Both the position numbers and the translations under genes were made by a program. DNA of 64,000 bases from Apodospora peruviana. Its lineage: Eukaryota; Ascomycota; Sordariomycetes; Sordariales; Lasiosphaeriaceae. Location: assembly GCA_033439685.1 (NCBI GenBank), contig JAUEDM010000007.1, positions 3,565,736 to 3,629,735 of the forward strand, given 5' to 3'. The notes under the pieces are model-generated. The model was given only the letters and a program-made list of their open reading frames with translations, ran no database searches and was not told the DNA's origin. Within the stretch, counting starts at the first letter, position 1, and the number at the start of each line of letters is the position of its first letter. Shown here one piece after another: positions 1 to 12,299 of the stretch.

Positions 1-521
1 TTGTAACCGAGGATGGGTACCCTTTTTCGCAGAATGGGAGGCTTTGTAAGGTTGATGGATGAGAGGGATTGATGGTGGTGTGATTATGGATGAAGGAGGG
101 TGGGCACTTTGGAGATTCTGTTTGGCCAGGCAGGCAGTCTGGGGTCATTGTTGTGGAAGTCGGTCGATGCTTGCTTTGATAGGTGCCCTTGGCCGGGAAC
201 CTGGAAGCCAACAATGACGGGTGAGATCAACACGTGGAAAAGGGGTAAAACGGCACGTGATTTAAATCTGGGTCCCCCTTCTCCTATTCAATCTTTAATC
301 ACGAAGGGGGTCGCCTTAGCAACAGAGGAGAAAGGGGATGGAAAAGGGGGTAAAGATGGGGGACAAGTCACCGGTCTCCTGTTCGGCACAGGCTGTTCTC
401 ATCTAGCCACAAGGACCACTGAATGGAAATAATGACTTCATTAAACGCTAGCTATTAGGTATATCATAGGTATATCATCCGTCGCACGTCGCTCATACGC
501 CCTGAACTCCCTCTCTGACAT
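1..521. other. Intergenic, no gene seen
   Basis: No reading frame here looks like a protein. The + strand is G/A-rich between about 300 and 370. It lies beyond the 3' end of the minus-strand symporter gene and may contain its 3' untranslated region. Confidence 0.5.
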
Positions 522-2092
522 CTAAACACGCTGGTCGGTCGAAATGCGGCGCTGAACATCACCAACCTCGGCCTCCTCCATGTCCGCCTCATCATCATCA
601 GTAATACCCGTAACCTTCTTCATGATGGCCGCGGCAAACAGATCGCCACTAACGTTGGTGGCGGTCCGGAAGCGGTCGATGAACCAGTCGATGGCCACCA
701 CCACGGCGTACATGCCCGTCAGCGGCACGTTGACACTCTGGGCAATCATGACGGTCAGCACGAGCGACGAGCTCGGGATCGGGGTCGTGCCGATGGATGC
801 GAGGGTTGAGAGAAGCACGATGATGACGTAGTCGGTCGCGCCGAGGGTAATGCCCTGCGTGGCGGCCATGAAGACGACCACGACGGGGAAGTAGATGGCA
901 GTTCTGTGTCACTGTCAGTTTGTGGTTGAAGTGAAAAGGGGGGAGGGAACTCACCCGTCCATGTTGATCAGGCAACCGAGCGGAACGGCAAACTTGACGA
1001 TGGTGTTGGGGACACCGCGCGCACGGGCGACTTTCAGGGAGACAGGGAGCGTGGCCGCCGACGAAGCAGTTCCCCAGGCCGTCGTCCAGGCGGGCGAGCA
1101 CTTGAGCCAGTAGGCGTACGGGTTCTTGCGCGTAAAGGCGAAGAAGATGATGGGCAGCACGATGAACAGGTGGATGCCCATGCCCGAGAGGCTGCCACCA
1201 ATCAAGATGCCGAGGTTGCGACCGATGTCGCCGAGGTCGAGCTTGAACATGTTGGGGAGGATGAGGAAGAAGACACCGATTGGCGCCTTCTTGATCAGCC
1301 AGGTGATGATGACGAGGATGATCTTTTCGACTTCCACGACAGCGCGCAGCAGGGACGAGTTGCGCCCGTCGATCAGGTAGCCGACCACGCAGGCGCTGAC
1401 CAATACCGCGAGAAGAGAATCGGTGGCGAGCGCGTTGACGACGTTGGACGGGATGAAGGACTCAAACATCTGCACCACGACGGTGTGGATGGCGAGGTTG
1501 GACCTGTCCTCGTAGGTTTCCTCCTGGTCGGAGGTGAGCGTGAGACTCTCCTTGCTGGCCTCGGTCATGAGAGTGCGCCACACCAGCGAGGTCATGATTA
1601 TGCTGTGCACGATGGCGACCACGGTTGTCCCCACGTAGTATCCGATCGTCCACCGGGCCAGGACGGCCGCTTTTCCGCCGGTCATGTCTTTTAGGCGTTG
1701 GACGGCCATGATGATGGAGCAGACGATCAGGGGGAGGACTGTGGCAGGTTAGCAGGGGGGCTGAGAGAAAAAGAAAGGGGCTGCATACCAACGGCCTTGA
1801 GACAGCGCAACCACAGAGTACCGGGAATGCCGAGCAGCGGCGCGGTAGCAACGGGGATATCGTCCACTGTCGACGTGACGGCCAACCCGATGGCGATGGC
1901 GAGCGCGGCGGCGATGACGATTTGCAACGCCGAGCCCTCCTCTTTTACATTCTCCCACACGGCGACGTGGAATTTCCGGCGCACATGAACATCATGTTGG
2001 CTCGCATTCTCGCCGGACGATACGGTGGTCTGCTGGCGGATCTGGTCGTCCGAGATGTTCTTCTCCGCGACTGGCGTCGCCGACTTCTCCAT
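522..2092 (-). CDS. Dicarboxylate/amino acid:cation symporter (DAACS, SLC1 family)
   Basis: A multi-pass plasma-membrane carrier that in this family couples uptake of acidic amino acids or C4-dicarboxylates to Na+ or H+. Three exons can be read: 2092-1789, 1738-955 and 903-522. The introns are 50 and 51 bases with GTATGC and GTGAGT donors, giving a continuous 489-residue frame, a normal family length. Family hallmarks are present in the C-terminal half: a TLP-containing re-entrant loop (SSAATLPVSL), the cation/substrate motif NMDGTAIY formed exactly across the second splice junction, and the second loop TPIPSSS. The N terminus is a hydrophilic cytosolic leader of about 45 residues before the first membrane segment. 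The start at 2092 is the first ATG in frame and lies about 90 bases downstream of a TATA-like element. The exact substrate cannot be told from sequence. No damage is seen. Confidence 0.9.
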
Positions 2093-2175
2093 CGTGATGA
2101 CTGTGTTGGGTCTGCGAGACTGAGAACCTGATCGGAGTCAAGGACATCAGAAAAAGGTTTGTCGGAATCTCGTGA

Positions 2176-2182
2176 TTATATA
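2176..2182 (-). promoter_or_regulatory. TATA-like element upstream of the symporter gene
   Basis: TATATAA on the minus strand, about 85-90 bases before the chosen ATG at 2092. Position and sequence fit a core promoter, but this is by consensus only. Confidence 0.35.
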
Positions 2183-4069
2183 CATGGGGATGAGATGCGG
2201 GTCTGGCACATGCGTGCAAGGTTGCCCGTTGGAGCTGCCGCATGGAGATGCCCTGCTCGCCACCAGGCCTGCAGCGCCGAGAACAGGCATTCCTGTGTAT
2301 TCTGCAGATTATTACAAGGAGAAGTTGGAGATATTGGGCCGATTCCATGGCCCAGGCGACGAGAGGGTCTCGGTGCCCAGCCGCTTAGTCCACCCAAGAC
2401 ATTGGCAGTCTTAACCGACACGGAAGGTCGATGGAACATCATGGTTCCACATTGCGATAAAGTGTGGAGAAATGAGTGTGTTTCCGGTTCCAGACACCGA
2501 AGATGTCTTGGTCCCGTCTTGGTTTGTCATCGCGTGGCCGTCAACCATGAATCGAGACCAGCACCTTGTTGCCACAGCAGAACTGGACCTATATCTTCGC
2601 GGGGTTGGCCTTGTTGATCCTGTGTGGCTGGTACCAGTTGCATGTCTCAGCTACAGGATACTCGACAGATACATTGTTGTTTACTAGCCGTCCTTAAATG
2701 TGTAGTGAAGCCAACCTCAACCACAAGCCACTGACGAGAGATCGATAAGATTCACGACGGCCGTAGCCGACTTTGATCTCACACCCTGACTCCCAACGTC
2801 GCAATCCCTTGAACAAGCAATACAGACCGACACCCCTAAACCTGGCACCAAGGATGCTCCTATCTCCGTCCCCTGCGGCTGCCCATTGGCTCGGGCAGTC
2901 CGCCATGAGGCTCATGAGGCCCATGACGGCTGCCAGGAGGTCAAGGGTGCGGCGCCGAGCCTCGCCGAGACTCTTCAACGGCGTCTTAGTGGGTAGCCTC
3001 CCGATGCCGACCCCACCGCCGAGCAAAGAAGGATGCTTGGCCGGCGGGGTTCGGTCTTGTGCGGGTACTCGGCACGCTCCGCTTCTGTCCACACCAACGA
3101 CTACTGCCTTGGAAGTAATAATGCGGAGAGGTGGAAGGCTTGGCAGCCGTTCAAGAAGGAGATAAACGATAACCTAACCCATTGTGCGTTCTAAGTGGGC
3201 TGCTGTAGGCACCTTGCCGAGTCAAGCTCTACACCGAGGTCGATACAGCTAGTCGGTATACGCTACTGACATGGCCAAGTTCGGCTACCTGCGGGGAGAG
3301 GCGTAGGAGCCGCTTGGCAAGATCAGCAGCATGGCCAGTTTTCTTATCTTGGCCGTTCCAGAATGATGGTGTAAACATGCCAGGCTGTTGGGAGGATGAG
3401 TACAACACAGAGAAGACAAGAACCCAAAAGATGGGCGGCCGAGGATAGGTTGGATGTAATCCGAAGAAGAAGGGCGGATTCATGATGCAGTATCAATCTT
3501 GAGCCATGACCGGTGCTTACCCCGATGTCCTGCCGTCGTATCATCTACTCAAACCTCTCCTTTCATGTTACCATTCCATTCATCGGGACAACTGACAGCA
3601 TCATATCTTCTCACGACCGCGTTCTTGTCTTTACCAAGATACAGGTCTTTCTCCTTGGTCACTTTGATCCCTAGCAATTACTCCTTTAACCTTCCTTTTT
3701 AAAGACGTCTAACCATCAGCCGTGGCAAACTGCCAGCCATTGACTGTGAATCATGGCTGTAAAGAGCATACGGCTGCCGGATTGACCCGCGAGGATCAAT
3801 GATCGCCCGAGTGTCGTCTCTTGCCTCTATTTTTGCACACCCCCAACCAGAATATCGGGATCCCTGGATATCCAGTCTCCAGCCGATTGGATAAAGCAGC
3901 CGCGTTCAATGTGGAAAAAGTCGACAAGCACCAAGGGTCTGGATTAAGGCTGTTGGCTATTTAGCACACACGGGACAGTCGACCGACGTTCAAGAGCTCC
4001 CGTATTTCATCGCTAAATCTCCTCATCTGCCCTTCAATCTCGTAAAACGGCACCAACTCACTCGTCAAG
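2183..4069. other. Long intergenic region between divergent genes
   Basis: About 1.9 kb between the symporter (minus) and the EthD-like gene (plus). Several open frames of 70-150 codons occur on both strands between 2160 and 3170, but none shows splice continuity, domain motifs or plausible composition. The final 150 bases before 4070 probably hold the promoter and 5' leader of the next gene. Confidence 0.5.
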
Positions 4070-4855
4070 ATGGCACTATCATTAACAAGCCCCGGTATCT
4101 TCAGTGCCAATTCCGGCGTCCTACCCGCCTACAAAGACGTGCTCCCGTACAACACCTACGTCCAGTGGTACGAGAACGTCCACATCCCAGACTGGATGGG
4201 CGCAAAAACGGGCGCCATCACGTCGGCATGGCGATACCAATCCCTCGACCCTGATAGCGAACTACCGTTCCTCGTGACCTACAGGTATCCAGATATCTCA
4301 GCCAACAGCGCTCCCGAGTTCATGAACGTTACGCTCAACCATCCCTCTCTACCCGAAGGCGGCCCCATCAACAAGTTTATCAAAATCAACGTCATGTCCG
4401 GCCCGCACGTCCAGACCTGGCGGAGCGGAAGTACCGGTGATAGTATGTCTCCCACTATTTATACAACTAAGAGAAACTAATAAAAATCAGCGCGAGGACC
4501 GCTTCTTGTGACGGAGTCTATTGAACCTACTGGGATGACGCCGGACCAGTTCGACGAATGGTATCGTGATGTTTATATTTATGAGGTTTCTCTGATGGAA
4601 GGATGGCGCAGGACCAGTCGGTTCAGTAACGGCATGGGCAGCCCAAAGTGGTTTGCGTTGCACGAGTTTGAGGAATCGGCCGTCTTTGAGGCCAACACGA
4701 CTGGCAAGATATCTGGTCTGTTGGGTAAATCGGACGAGACAAAGGAAGTGGAGAAGGCGGCCAAGATGGTCGAGATTGCGCTCTGGAAGCTTGTGCGTGT
4801 GTATGGTGACGGAGCAGCTGCGTGGGGTAGGCCCGGGGAGGACCATATATTGTGA
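4070..4855 (+). CDS. Small two-repeat alpha/beta protein, EthD-like (function unknown)
   Basis: Two exons, 4070-4442 and 4491-4855, flank a 48-base intron (GTATGT donor, AATCAG acceptor) and give 245 residues. Each half has the pattern of a ferredoxin-like dimeric alpha/beta barrel unit as in EthD or stress-responsive A/B barrel proteins: a start resembling a W-Y-E-x-x-H-I-P-D helix (about residues 28-40), repeated as FDEWYRDVYIYEV in the second half. Fungal proteins of this kind are often small cytosolic enzymes or accessory proteins near metabolic clusters, but no catalytic residue can be named. No signal peptide is visible. The gene is intact; the family link is an inference from these repeated motifs. 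Confidence 0.7.
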
Positions 4856-6708
4856 TCGTATATGGAACTAAAAACCCAGACAGACCAGAAAGAAAGAGGT
4901 ACGATGGTAAGGGGTGAAGCTGTGCTTTTGGCTTCCTTAGGGGATGATTCTAGACATGCGTGAAACTGGAGTGGGCGATATCTTCGGATCTAGCCACATA
5001 TGGGGGAAGCATTGAGGCGCCACCACGCATATACTTGACCTGTCTAATTGATGGCTCCGTGGATGGCAGTAGCTCTGCCATAGCAGATCCATCTAATGGA
5101 CTCTCTTAAAGTTGTGCCGTTCCTTTCAAGCCCTGGTTGTCCTCGCATTTTCTCGCATCCACATCCATCCCATAATAGCACCCGGCCACGACCCGACCGT
5201 GTAAATGATCTTCCCCTAGTTGTACCATGTACTCGGACGGGCGATTCGTATTGCTTCCAGATGCTCTGTAATGCTTTTGTTCGTTTCTGCAATCATCGTG
5301 CTCGATTCAGTAGTCTTCGTCAAGATCGTGATATATATAGCCGGTAGGCGACGGCAGCCGACCCGGCACACACCCGCTCGGAGACGGATTATCCGCCGCG
5401 GATTATCAACGGCTGACCGTTCTGCTCTCCCCCAGACCAACACCACCGCCGTCACCAACCGCATCCCCGTCACCACACAATACCAGAACCAATTATTCCC
5501 CATGACCAAGAAAACCCCCCATCCTCACTGGCCCAGCTTGACACCGTCCACCCCTCGGCGACCGCCCGTTGCAGGGTCACCGGACCACCAGAAGCATTGT
5601 CCTGTTGAATTACACCATGCAACCCAAAGGCTACTCGTTCTTCACATCTTTCTGATTTTTGTGACTTTGACACACCTATTAGCGATTAAACTTGTTGCAT
5701 CGGATATTGTTTCCCCAGCCATTTTAAAATAATAAAAGTAAACTTAACTTGTTAGCTGGTAGTCCGGGTAACCACTTTAGGTTTGGGGCTGGAGTTTATG
5801 CTTCAAGGTCTTAGCATTACTCGGAATTTGACGAAAGAGGGGCTGCGCCGATTGTAGGGCGGCGGGTGATCCTGCAGGTTGTATGTTGTTTGGGGGTTGG
5901 ATGAGCGGGCCCGTGGGCTTTGGCGGTCGCCGGAATTGTCCCTTTGAGAGGACAGAGTAGAACTAGAGTTTGCCGCCGAGCCAGTGGCGGTGGAGGCCGA
6001 GGGTTTGCTTGGCCGGGGGGTTGGCTCTCGGTGGTGGTGACCTGAGGATGGGTTGGCCGGGCCGGCCATTGGAAGTATATACCAAAGAATGTTAGCGGTG
6101 TGGATAGGATTTATTCTAAGACTTACAAGTTAGTCGATTTAGATACAGAGGTGGTGCAGCGGGCTGGGATGGGACATGGGTGCCAATGGAATTCTGCACA
6201 TGTGGTTGATGATGAGAAGATGCATACTTACCTTATTGTCTGATAATGCTTGAATAAAAAAAAAGAACAAGGTCGAAAGGCGAAAGCCGGTATAGAAGCT
6301 GTTGTTGTTGTGCTGCTGCCTGTTATTGTGGTCTTTGCTGCTGCTGAGGTTGATCTTGTGGTTGCTGAAAAGAGGAAAGAAAAAGTTCAGAAGAGAAAGC
6401 CGGCAGAGAAAACCGACTGAGGAAAATCCGATTGCCATCCAATCTCCTCCATCACAAAGGGCAGTGCCGTGAAAGCCTTATATACCTAAATACGGTTCGC
6501 GCGCCCCAAATCTTCTTCTCAGCCTTTCAACGTGGCCACTTGGTTGGAAATTTAGGTTCGGTGACTGACGACCAGGAAAACTCAAATCCGACTGAATTTG
6601 GGTATATAAACCTCTGCCATGTTCGGATATTCCGCTTCATTCCCAGAAACATCTCCCCCAAGTCTGCACCCTTCAGTCACATTCACAACATCCTTCATTG
6701 CATTCACA
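4856..6708. other. Intergenic, low-complexity reading frames only
   Basis: No convincing gene. A minus-strand frame at 5803-6069 (88 codons, rich in Ser, Pro, Arg and Asn) and one at 6139-6438 (rich in Asn, Phe and His) are the only ones that could be coding. Both are low-complexity and no splice pair joins them clearly. A TATATATA-like stretch lies near 5331-5340. Confidence 0.4.
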
Positions 6709-7361
6709 ATGGCCATCAAGGCACAATCTGAAAAGAAAACTACCAGCGGTTTGCAAGCCCCAAAAACATAAATGGCGAAGCTGTTCATCCCCAACCCGAG
6801 CTTCACGCACGACTACTACATTGGAATGAATCCATGTCATGACCCCAAACACTACACGGATGTACCGGGCGGCTGGCTAGTCACCTGCAACTTCTAATGA
6901 CACGACCTGTTGCAGCTGATGCGCCAAGGGCTGTTTTGGACGACTCGAATATCGTGCCTGAAAGCGGTTACTACACTGGGACGGCTTCCGGCGAGAAACG
7001 TACCGGTTTCGTGCTGAAGCGTATATTGGAGCTCCGTGAGCTGCCAGACAAGCCCAAAAGCCAGTGCCGCTGGTGGGGAACGGCCACCATACGGGCTACC
7101 AACAGTGAGCAAACAGAGACTGTTCAGTTGGATACGTTGGGTCGAGGACACGTCGCGCGTTGTTGGGCGTCCAGGAACGTGGAAAATGCCCCTCTCGTGT
7201 TCGATTACTCAATACACCCCGATAAGGTCAACGTCAACTGTTGGCAGGACGACCTACATCCCAAGAACGGTTCATGGTGGTTTTGGCCGGTGGATTCTCC
7301 TCCGCCCTCATACGACGAATCGACAGCGATAAAGTCCGAATCAACGTTGGTCAACCAGTAA
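6709..7361 (+). CDS. Uncertain small gene, unknown protein
   Basis: The main frame is 6897-7361 (154 codons), with a composition typical of protein (several Trp, ending in a PPPSYDES-type acidic tail). Upstream, two short frames start at 6709 and 6772. A good branch site (TTCTAATGAC) and acceptor (TGTTGCAG, ending at 6915) lie inside the beginning of the main frame, so an intron probably ends at 6915 and the ATG at 6897 may be intronic. No donor was found that joins the 6772 frame to the 6916 exon in phase with a good consensus, so either the first exon is mis-set or the gene is broken. No family recognised. Confidence 0.35.
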
Positions 7362-8952
7362 GCTGTCTGTCTCCGGCCTCTGATCATGAAAGTGATGCTA
7401 ACGGACTTTGTCCGGAGAGGATGGTTTGAAAGAAGCGGTGGATGAGGAATGAAACTCGACATGAATTCGGAAAATTCAGGACATAGGTAGAAACCCAAAG
7501 GGAGTGTCGCTGAGAATGTATGATTCGTCACATCGTGGCCTAATTTTATTAATCGCAAGATTTTTTCTGTCCGTTCTGCTCATGTTTCCATGTTGTGATC
7601 GGCACCTTGGACTCACCCCGGCAGCCATGACAACCAGTTGCCAGATCATAAACGTAAAGTCCTTTTGTCGTCCTACACAGAGCAAAGGATGCTCTGCTCT
7701 GCATCTTCCGCTCGATAAACTACCTCGGTCGACTCTGTAGAAAGGCTGCGCAGGTATAGGTACACTGCAAGCACCTTCTGCTCTGGCCAGACACCTTGAA
7801 ATATGACTTTCCATTTAGCAACCACACCTCTCACTATTAGGGACCAGGGCCTGCCAGTTCCCCCCCTAAAGCCCTCAGGACTTTGAAGGACACACGTCCT
7901 GATGAGCATACCTGGGCCTTGGTCCCCTTGAAAGTAGAATGTATACCAGATTTAGGAGAGCATAAGTTGGTATAACATGGACGGCTTCAACTCCCTCCCG
8001 CCATGCCTAAATCGGACAAGTCCAGACAGTTATCTCGTCCGTTCCCATGAGAGCGATCATCGACGCAATCCAAACCGTAATCGAGCAGACCGTATGGCAT
8101 CTATCATCTAGTAACGGGTCACTTACTGAGCAGCGTCGATGAAACTGTCCATCTCATAGCCTCCCAGCTGGTCATACACCTCAGTGAATCCCAACGTTCT
8201 CCTTGACACGAGTTTTGTCTTGATGCCATTGCTTGAACCTAGCCGCATCAAGACTCGTGGTGGCTAGTCCTGCAAATGTAGCCTACTGCTGCACACGATG
8301 CACTTTATCGTGGCATACGAGGGGGCCAGGAGATAAAGCTAACTCCATCGCGATAGTGCATCCTACGCCGCAGTTTAGATCCTTCCCTCGGCTTGGCGAA
8401 AATAAACTGTCGCCATCGTCGGATCTCGTATTCACGAACCGATGACGAAGGCAGCGACTGATGTTAAACATCTCCACGGGACCACTTCAAAACCCCGGCC
8501 CGGCCCCGAGCCCGAGCCGAAGACGACCGACCGACAGACGAGAATGCAGCGAACGAATCCGTCCAAATCCTTGCGCCCAGGCATGTGTTTGGTGACATCG
8601 CGAGATAAGGATAAGGATCCATGGCTCGCGGCTTGGCATTCATTGGGTCGCGAGGTTGTTGCTAAATCCGCAGCGACGCGGGAGCCAATGGCGCCCAATG
8701 CGGGCTGCATCTCGCTGACTGATTGGTTGACTGCTACCCTCAGGGGCGGTCTGTTAATGCAAGAGCGGCTGTATGGTTTCCGAAGCCGTGAAGCGACTAA
8801 CCTAATTGGCCACAGAACTCCGGAAACCCCTTTAGGAAAATGATCCTGCGCGCGTTTTGTATCACCGCAAAGGCCGAACCACCAAGGTAACCAGCGGTAT
8901 CAAAGACTGATATAAGGGGCAGTGACATCGCTGACTTTGGACAAAATGCTTT
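7362..8952. other. Intergenic, no gene seen
   Basis: About 1.6 kb with scattered open frames under 140 codons on both strands and no domain or splice support. The right end is the promoter region of the alcohol dehydrogenase gene. Confidence 0.5.
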
Positions 8953-9010
8953 CTCATCATCCATCATCATCATCATCATCATCATCAACAACAGCAGCAG
9001 CATCATCAGC
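8953..9010 (+). repeat. CAT/CAG-type trinucleotide tract in the 5' leader
   Basis: An imperfect ATC-trinucleotide tract followed by CAACAACAGCAGCAG and a few more CAT units, ending about 40 bases before the alcohol dehydrogenase ATG at 9052. It most likely lies in the transcribed leader and may vary in length between strains. Confidence 0.8.
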
Positions 9011-9051
9011 CTCCAATCTACTTTCACCGACACACCTGACCGCGACCGAAA

Positions 9052-10348
9052 ATGTCTCTCCCAAAGACCTACAAGCACGCCGTCTTCCGAACCAAGGGCG
9101 CGCCCCTGGAAATCACCGAGTCCGAGCTCAAGCTTCCTGGCAAAGGCGAGATTCTGGTCAAAGTCGAGGCTTGCGGCGTGTGTTTCTCTGACGTTTACGC
9201 CCAGAACGATGGCATGGGCGGTGGATTGTATGTTCCCCCCTCACCGTCCATCACTCGTCCCATTGGGCTAACATATTCAGCCCCATCACCCCCGGCCATG
9301 AGATCATCGGCCGTGTAGCTGCCGTTGGGGAGGATATCCAGACCTGGAAGGTCGGGGAGCGAGTCGGTTCGGGATGGCATGGTGGTCATGATGGTCAGTC
9401 TTTTATCTCTATTACTCGATTGCGGCTGTGCTAACTCAAATCCAGGAACATGCGAGCCGTGCAAGAAGAACTGGCCGCACATGTGCGTCAACCAGATCAT
9501 CAACGGCGAGACCAAAGAGGGGGGCTGTAAGTCACTCACCATTCCCCTTCGCATTATACCTAGTAGTCTAATAGTGAACAGACGGCGAATACGTGATCCT
9601 GCGCACCGAAGCTGTCGCCTCTGTCCCCGAATCCATCGACGCAGCCAAGTACGCGCCCATCCTCTGCGCAGGCATGACCGTCTTCAACTCAATCCGCAAC
9701 ATGAAGATCGGGGTGGGAGAGCTCGTGGCCGTTCAGGGGCTAGGCGGGCTGGGCCATCTCGCCATCCAGTACGCCGCCAAGTTTGGCTACCGCGTGGCCG
9801 CCATCTCGCGCGGCGACTCCAAAGAAAAGTTTGTGCGTGATCTCGGCGCGCACGAGTACATCGACACGTCTAAAATCGATGCCGCCGAGGCCCTCCAAAA
9901 GCTGGGCGGGGCGGCCCTGATCGTCACCACCAGCCCTGACGGGAAGAGCATTGCGGGTTTAGTGGGAGGTCTGGGGATCCTGGGCAAGCTTTTGATCTTG
10001 TCGGTTCCTGGTGAAGTGACTTTCAACATCGGTGCTATGGTATGTTTTTCTCTTAGGTGTTTGTGTCGTGTGCTGTGCTGTGCTGTGCTAACTTGCGCAG
10101 CTCCATAACGGTCTGTCGATCCAGTCATGGCCATCCGGCAATGCGCGCGACTCTGAGGATGCCATCAAGTTCACGCAGCTCGAGGGCATCAACTGCATGG
10201 TCGAGACTTTTCCCTTGGAGAAGGCGAATGATGCTTATAGTATGTGTTTGTCCTGCCATCACATCCATGGTCTTTGCTAATTAACCTGGTTCTAGATGCC
10301 ATGCTGAGCGGATCAGTCCGCTTCCGCGCCGTCATCACCTTTCCTTGA
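9052..10348 (+). CDS. Zinc-dependent alcohol dehydrogenase (MDR superfamily)
   Basis: Cytosolic NAD(P)-dependent oxidoreductase of the medium-chain zinc family, interconverting an alcohol and an aldehyde. Six exons (9052-9227, 9281-9393, 9446-9526, 9582-10039, 10101-10239, 10296-10348) join without frame breaks into 339 residues. Visible motifs: catalytic zinc ligands Cys44 (in CGVCFSD) and His65-Glu66 (GHE), a shortened structural-zinc loop with Cys99, Cys102 and Cys110, and the Rossmann glycine motif GLGGLG at 176-181. The usual four-cysteine lobe (C-x2-C-x2-C-x7-C) is reduced to C-x2-C-x7-C, so the structural zinc may be absent or differently bound. The last residues end in VITFP, normal for the family. 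The stop is only 35 bases from the stop of the convergent TIR-like gene. Substrate unknown. Confidence 0.9.
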
Positions 10349-10383
10349 GACCAAATGGTTTAGATGGAATGAACATAAATAGC

Positions 10384-12299
10384 TTACAAAGAAACCTGTC
10401 CCACGAACCTACTCTGCCTCTCCAGAAATGTCACCTTGGGCCGATCATGCTCGTACGTGAGCTTCTTGTCCTTCATGGTAATCGGCACCCCGCGAGCTTT
10501 CTTCAGAATCCATCCGTTTGCGTCGTCTGGCATGTGCTCATACCATTGGTGGAGGACGGACCCCGAAGAATTTACTAGTTGAGCAATCATCATGGCCTCG
10601 ACACAGCACCACGCGCGCTCGTAGTACATGTCATCGACAAGACTAATGACGGCATCGCACTGGGTAATAATAATAGGAAGCGCAGAGACGCCAGTCCCAG
10701 GATTGTCCTGGTCGACGCAGGCAAAGTCCTGCAGTGTGAACGCGTCAGCTCCAGTCCAGCAAAAAAAAAGAAAAAAAAGAAGGTTCCGGGACCTACCATC
10801 CAGACACATAGTTTCTCGGCGTCGATCAACGGATTCTGTACGAGAAACTGCTCCGCGGCATCCAGCATCCGTCGGTACTGTGTCCGGCTGGTATCGTCGG
10901 GGGTGTTGAGAGTCTTATCCTGGTTGATCCAGCGATACGAAAAGAAAATGAGAAAGTCCAGATCATCTGACCTTAGGTCAAACGAGCAGACCAAACCGTC
11001 ACTGGACCGCGGCAGCTTGCCAAAGTCCTTGAAATCAACGAATCGCATGAACTTGAGCCGGTCAAACAGGTGACTGGCTTCCGCGTCGCCGGCAAGCGTC
11101 TCCGCATACACCCTCCGCAGCTTTTTCATGCAATCTTCGTCTCGCTGGTATAGGACCGGTCGTAGTTTTTCCTGCAGGATCTCGCGGTATCCTTTGCGAA
11201 GGCGGGCCTCCGTCCGCATGCTCTCGTCAAAAAGGTGCTGGTTCTGCAAACCCTCCACGACCATTGCTTCGGCTTCTGTATCGCCGCTGAAGACGGCGTG
11301 ATCAAGGGCGGTATAACCGTCGGGATCCAAGATTGTTAAGTCTGCCCCGGCGTCGATCATCTCGCGAAGGTAGCCACGGTGTTCCCGCGAAGGTTCCTTG
11401 CACATGGCCATGGCGGGGGTTGTCACGCCCAGGTCTAGACTTGGAGTAGTAGGCTTGGGGTTGAACTGTTGGAGAGCGAGTTCCGGTCTGCCCTGCAGGA
11501 GAAGCACGCGCCCGTAGAAGAACTCAGATATCGGGAGGATTGATCCGCTGAGGTGCATGGCGCAGTCGACGGCCTTGCTGGATACCTCTGCCGCCTTGTC
11601 CAGCATGTCTTCGTCTCCATCCATGGATGCTAGTGCGGTGTAGCACAGCGACAGTCGACCATGGAGAATGGACTCCCATGTCATCGCTTCCCTGTACCTT
11701 GTAGCTCTCATCGCCATGGCGACATGGAGTCCTTCCTCTAGCTGTCGGATTGCCAGCTTCACCAGCTGTTTTGCTCCGTGTTCATCTGTTTCCCTTAACC
11801 TCGAGGCCTGCTGATAGTTAACAATGCCCATATTGCCAACGGCGCGACACATGGCCGCCTCGATGCCCAATCTCATCGCCGTGGCGTACTGGTCCGCAAA
11901 TGCCTCTTTGGCTTCCTCCAGCCGGTCCATCTGCCGGTACACGGTTCCCACTTCCCCGGCGATGTGGACTCTTGCTTTTGTTGGGGGCCCGGGCATTGCG
12001 TCTGCGAGTGCAAGCGCCTCCTGTAGATTCTCCAATGCCTTGACGTATCTCCCGCTCGAGCGGTTCACCCAGCCCAGGTCTCCAAGCACTCGGTATTTGT
12101 GGTTGGCCAGGTGCGGATGCGCATCACAGAGGTGCAGGGCGCTGGTGAAGCTCTGGAGGGAGAGCTCCACCTGTCGCTGCCCAAGATGTGCCCGGCCCTG
12201 ATCCATGAGCGATTTCCATACCGCGGTGATGGTCGCTTCATCTTGGTGTGTTTGGTCGGTCATTGCTGCCTCTGGTGTCTGCGGCGTCGATTCTGCCAT
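10384..12299 (-). CDS. TPR-ankyrin protein with C-terminal TIR-like domain
   Basis: Two exons, 12299-10797 and 10728-10384, are split by a 68-base intron (GTAGGT donor, CTGCAG acceptor, a T/C-rich tract inside) and give 615 residues. Residues about 25-310 are TPR-type helix pairs. Around 340-390 there is an ankyrin-like repeat (reading DLTILDPDGYTALDHAVFSG). The C-terminal 450-560 has the order of a TIR-like fold: FFSYRW (from 452), then VWMDFACVDQD, then a CDAVISLVDD strand and YYERAWCCVE, whose Glu (about 545) sits where NAD-cleaving TIR domains keep their catalytic glutamate. Known: TIR domains act in immunity and self/non-self death. Inferred: this could be a fungal recognition or cell-death protein. 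A longer frame reaches 12614, but 12299 has the better ATG context and lacks the odd leader. Confidence 0.75.

Noticed and set aside
1126..1709. Plus-strand frames opposite the symporter gene
   Set aside because: Antisense shadows of a confidently spliced gene.
2159..3165. Overlapping open frames of 70-150 codons on both strands
   Set aside because: No splice continuity, no motifs, and similar length on both strands, as expected by chance in GC-rich DNA.
5220..5732. Plus-strand frame of 170 codons
   Set aside because: Pro/Thr/His-rich low-complexity text without family resemblance; no start or splice support.
10384..12299. HET-domain (heterokaryon incompatibility) assignment for the TPR-ankyrin protein
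   Set aside because: The characteristic HET opening (a YxxLSYxWG-type motif) is absent; TIR-like motif order fits better.
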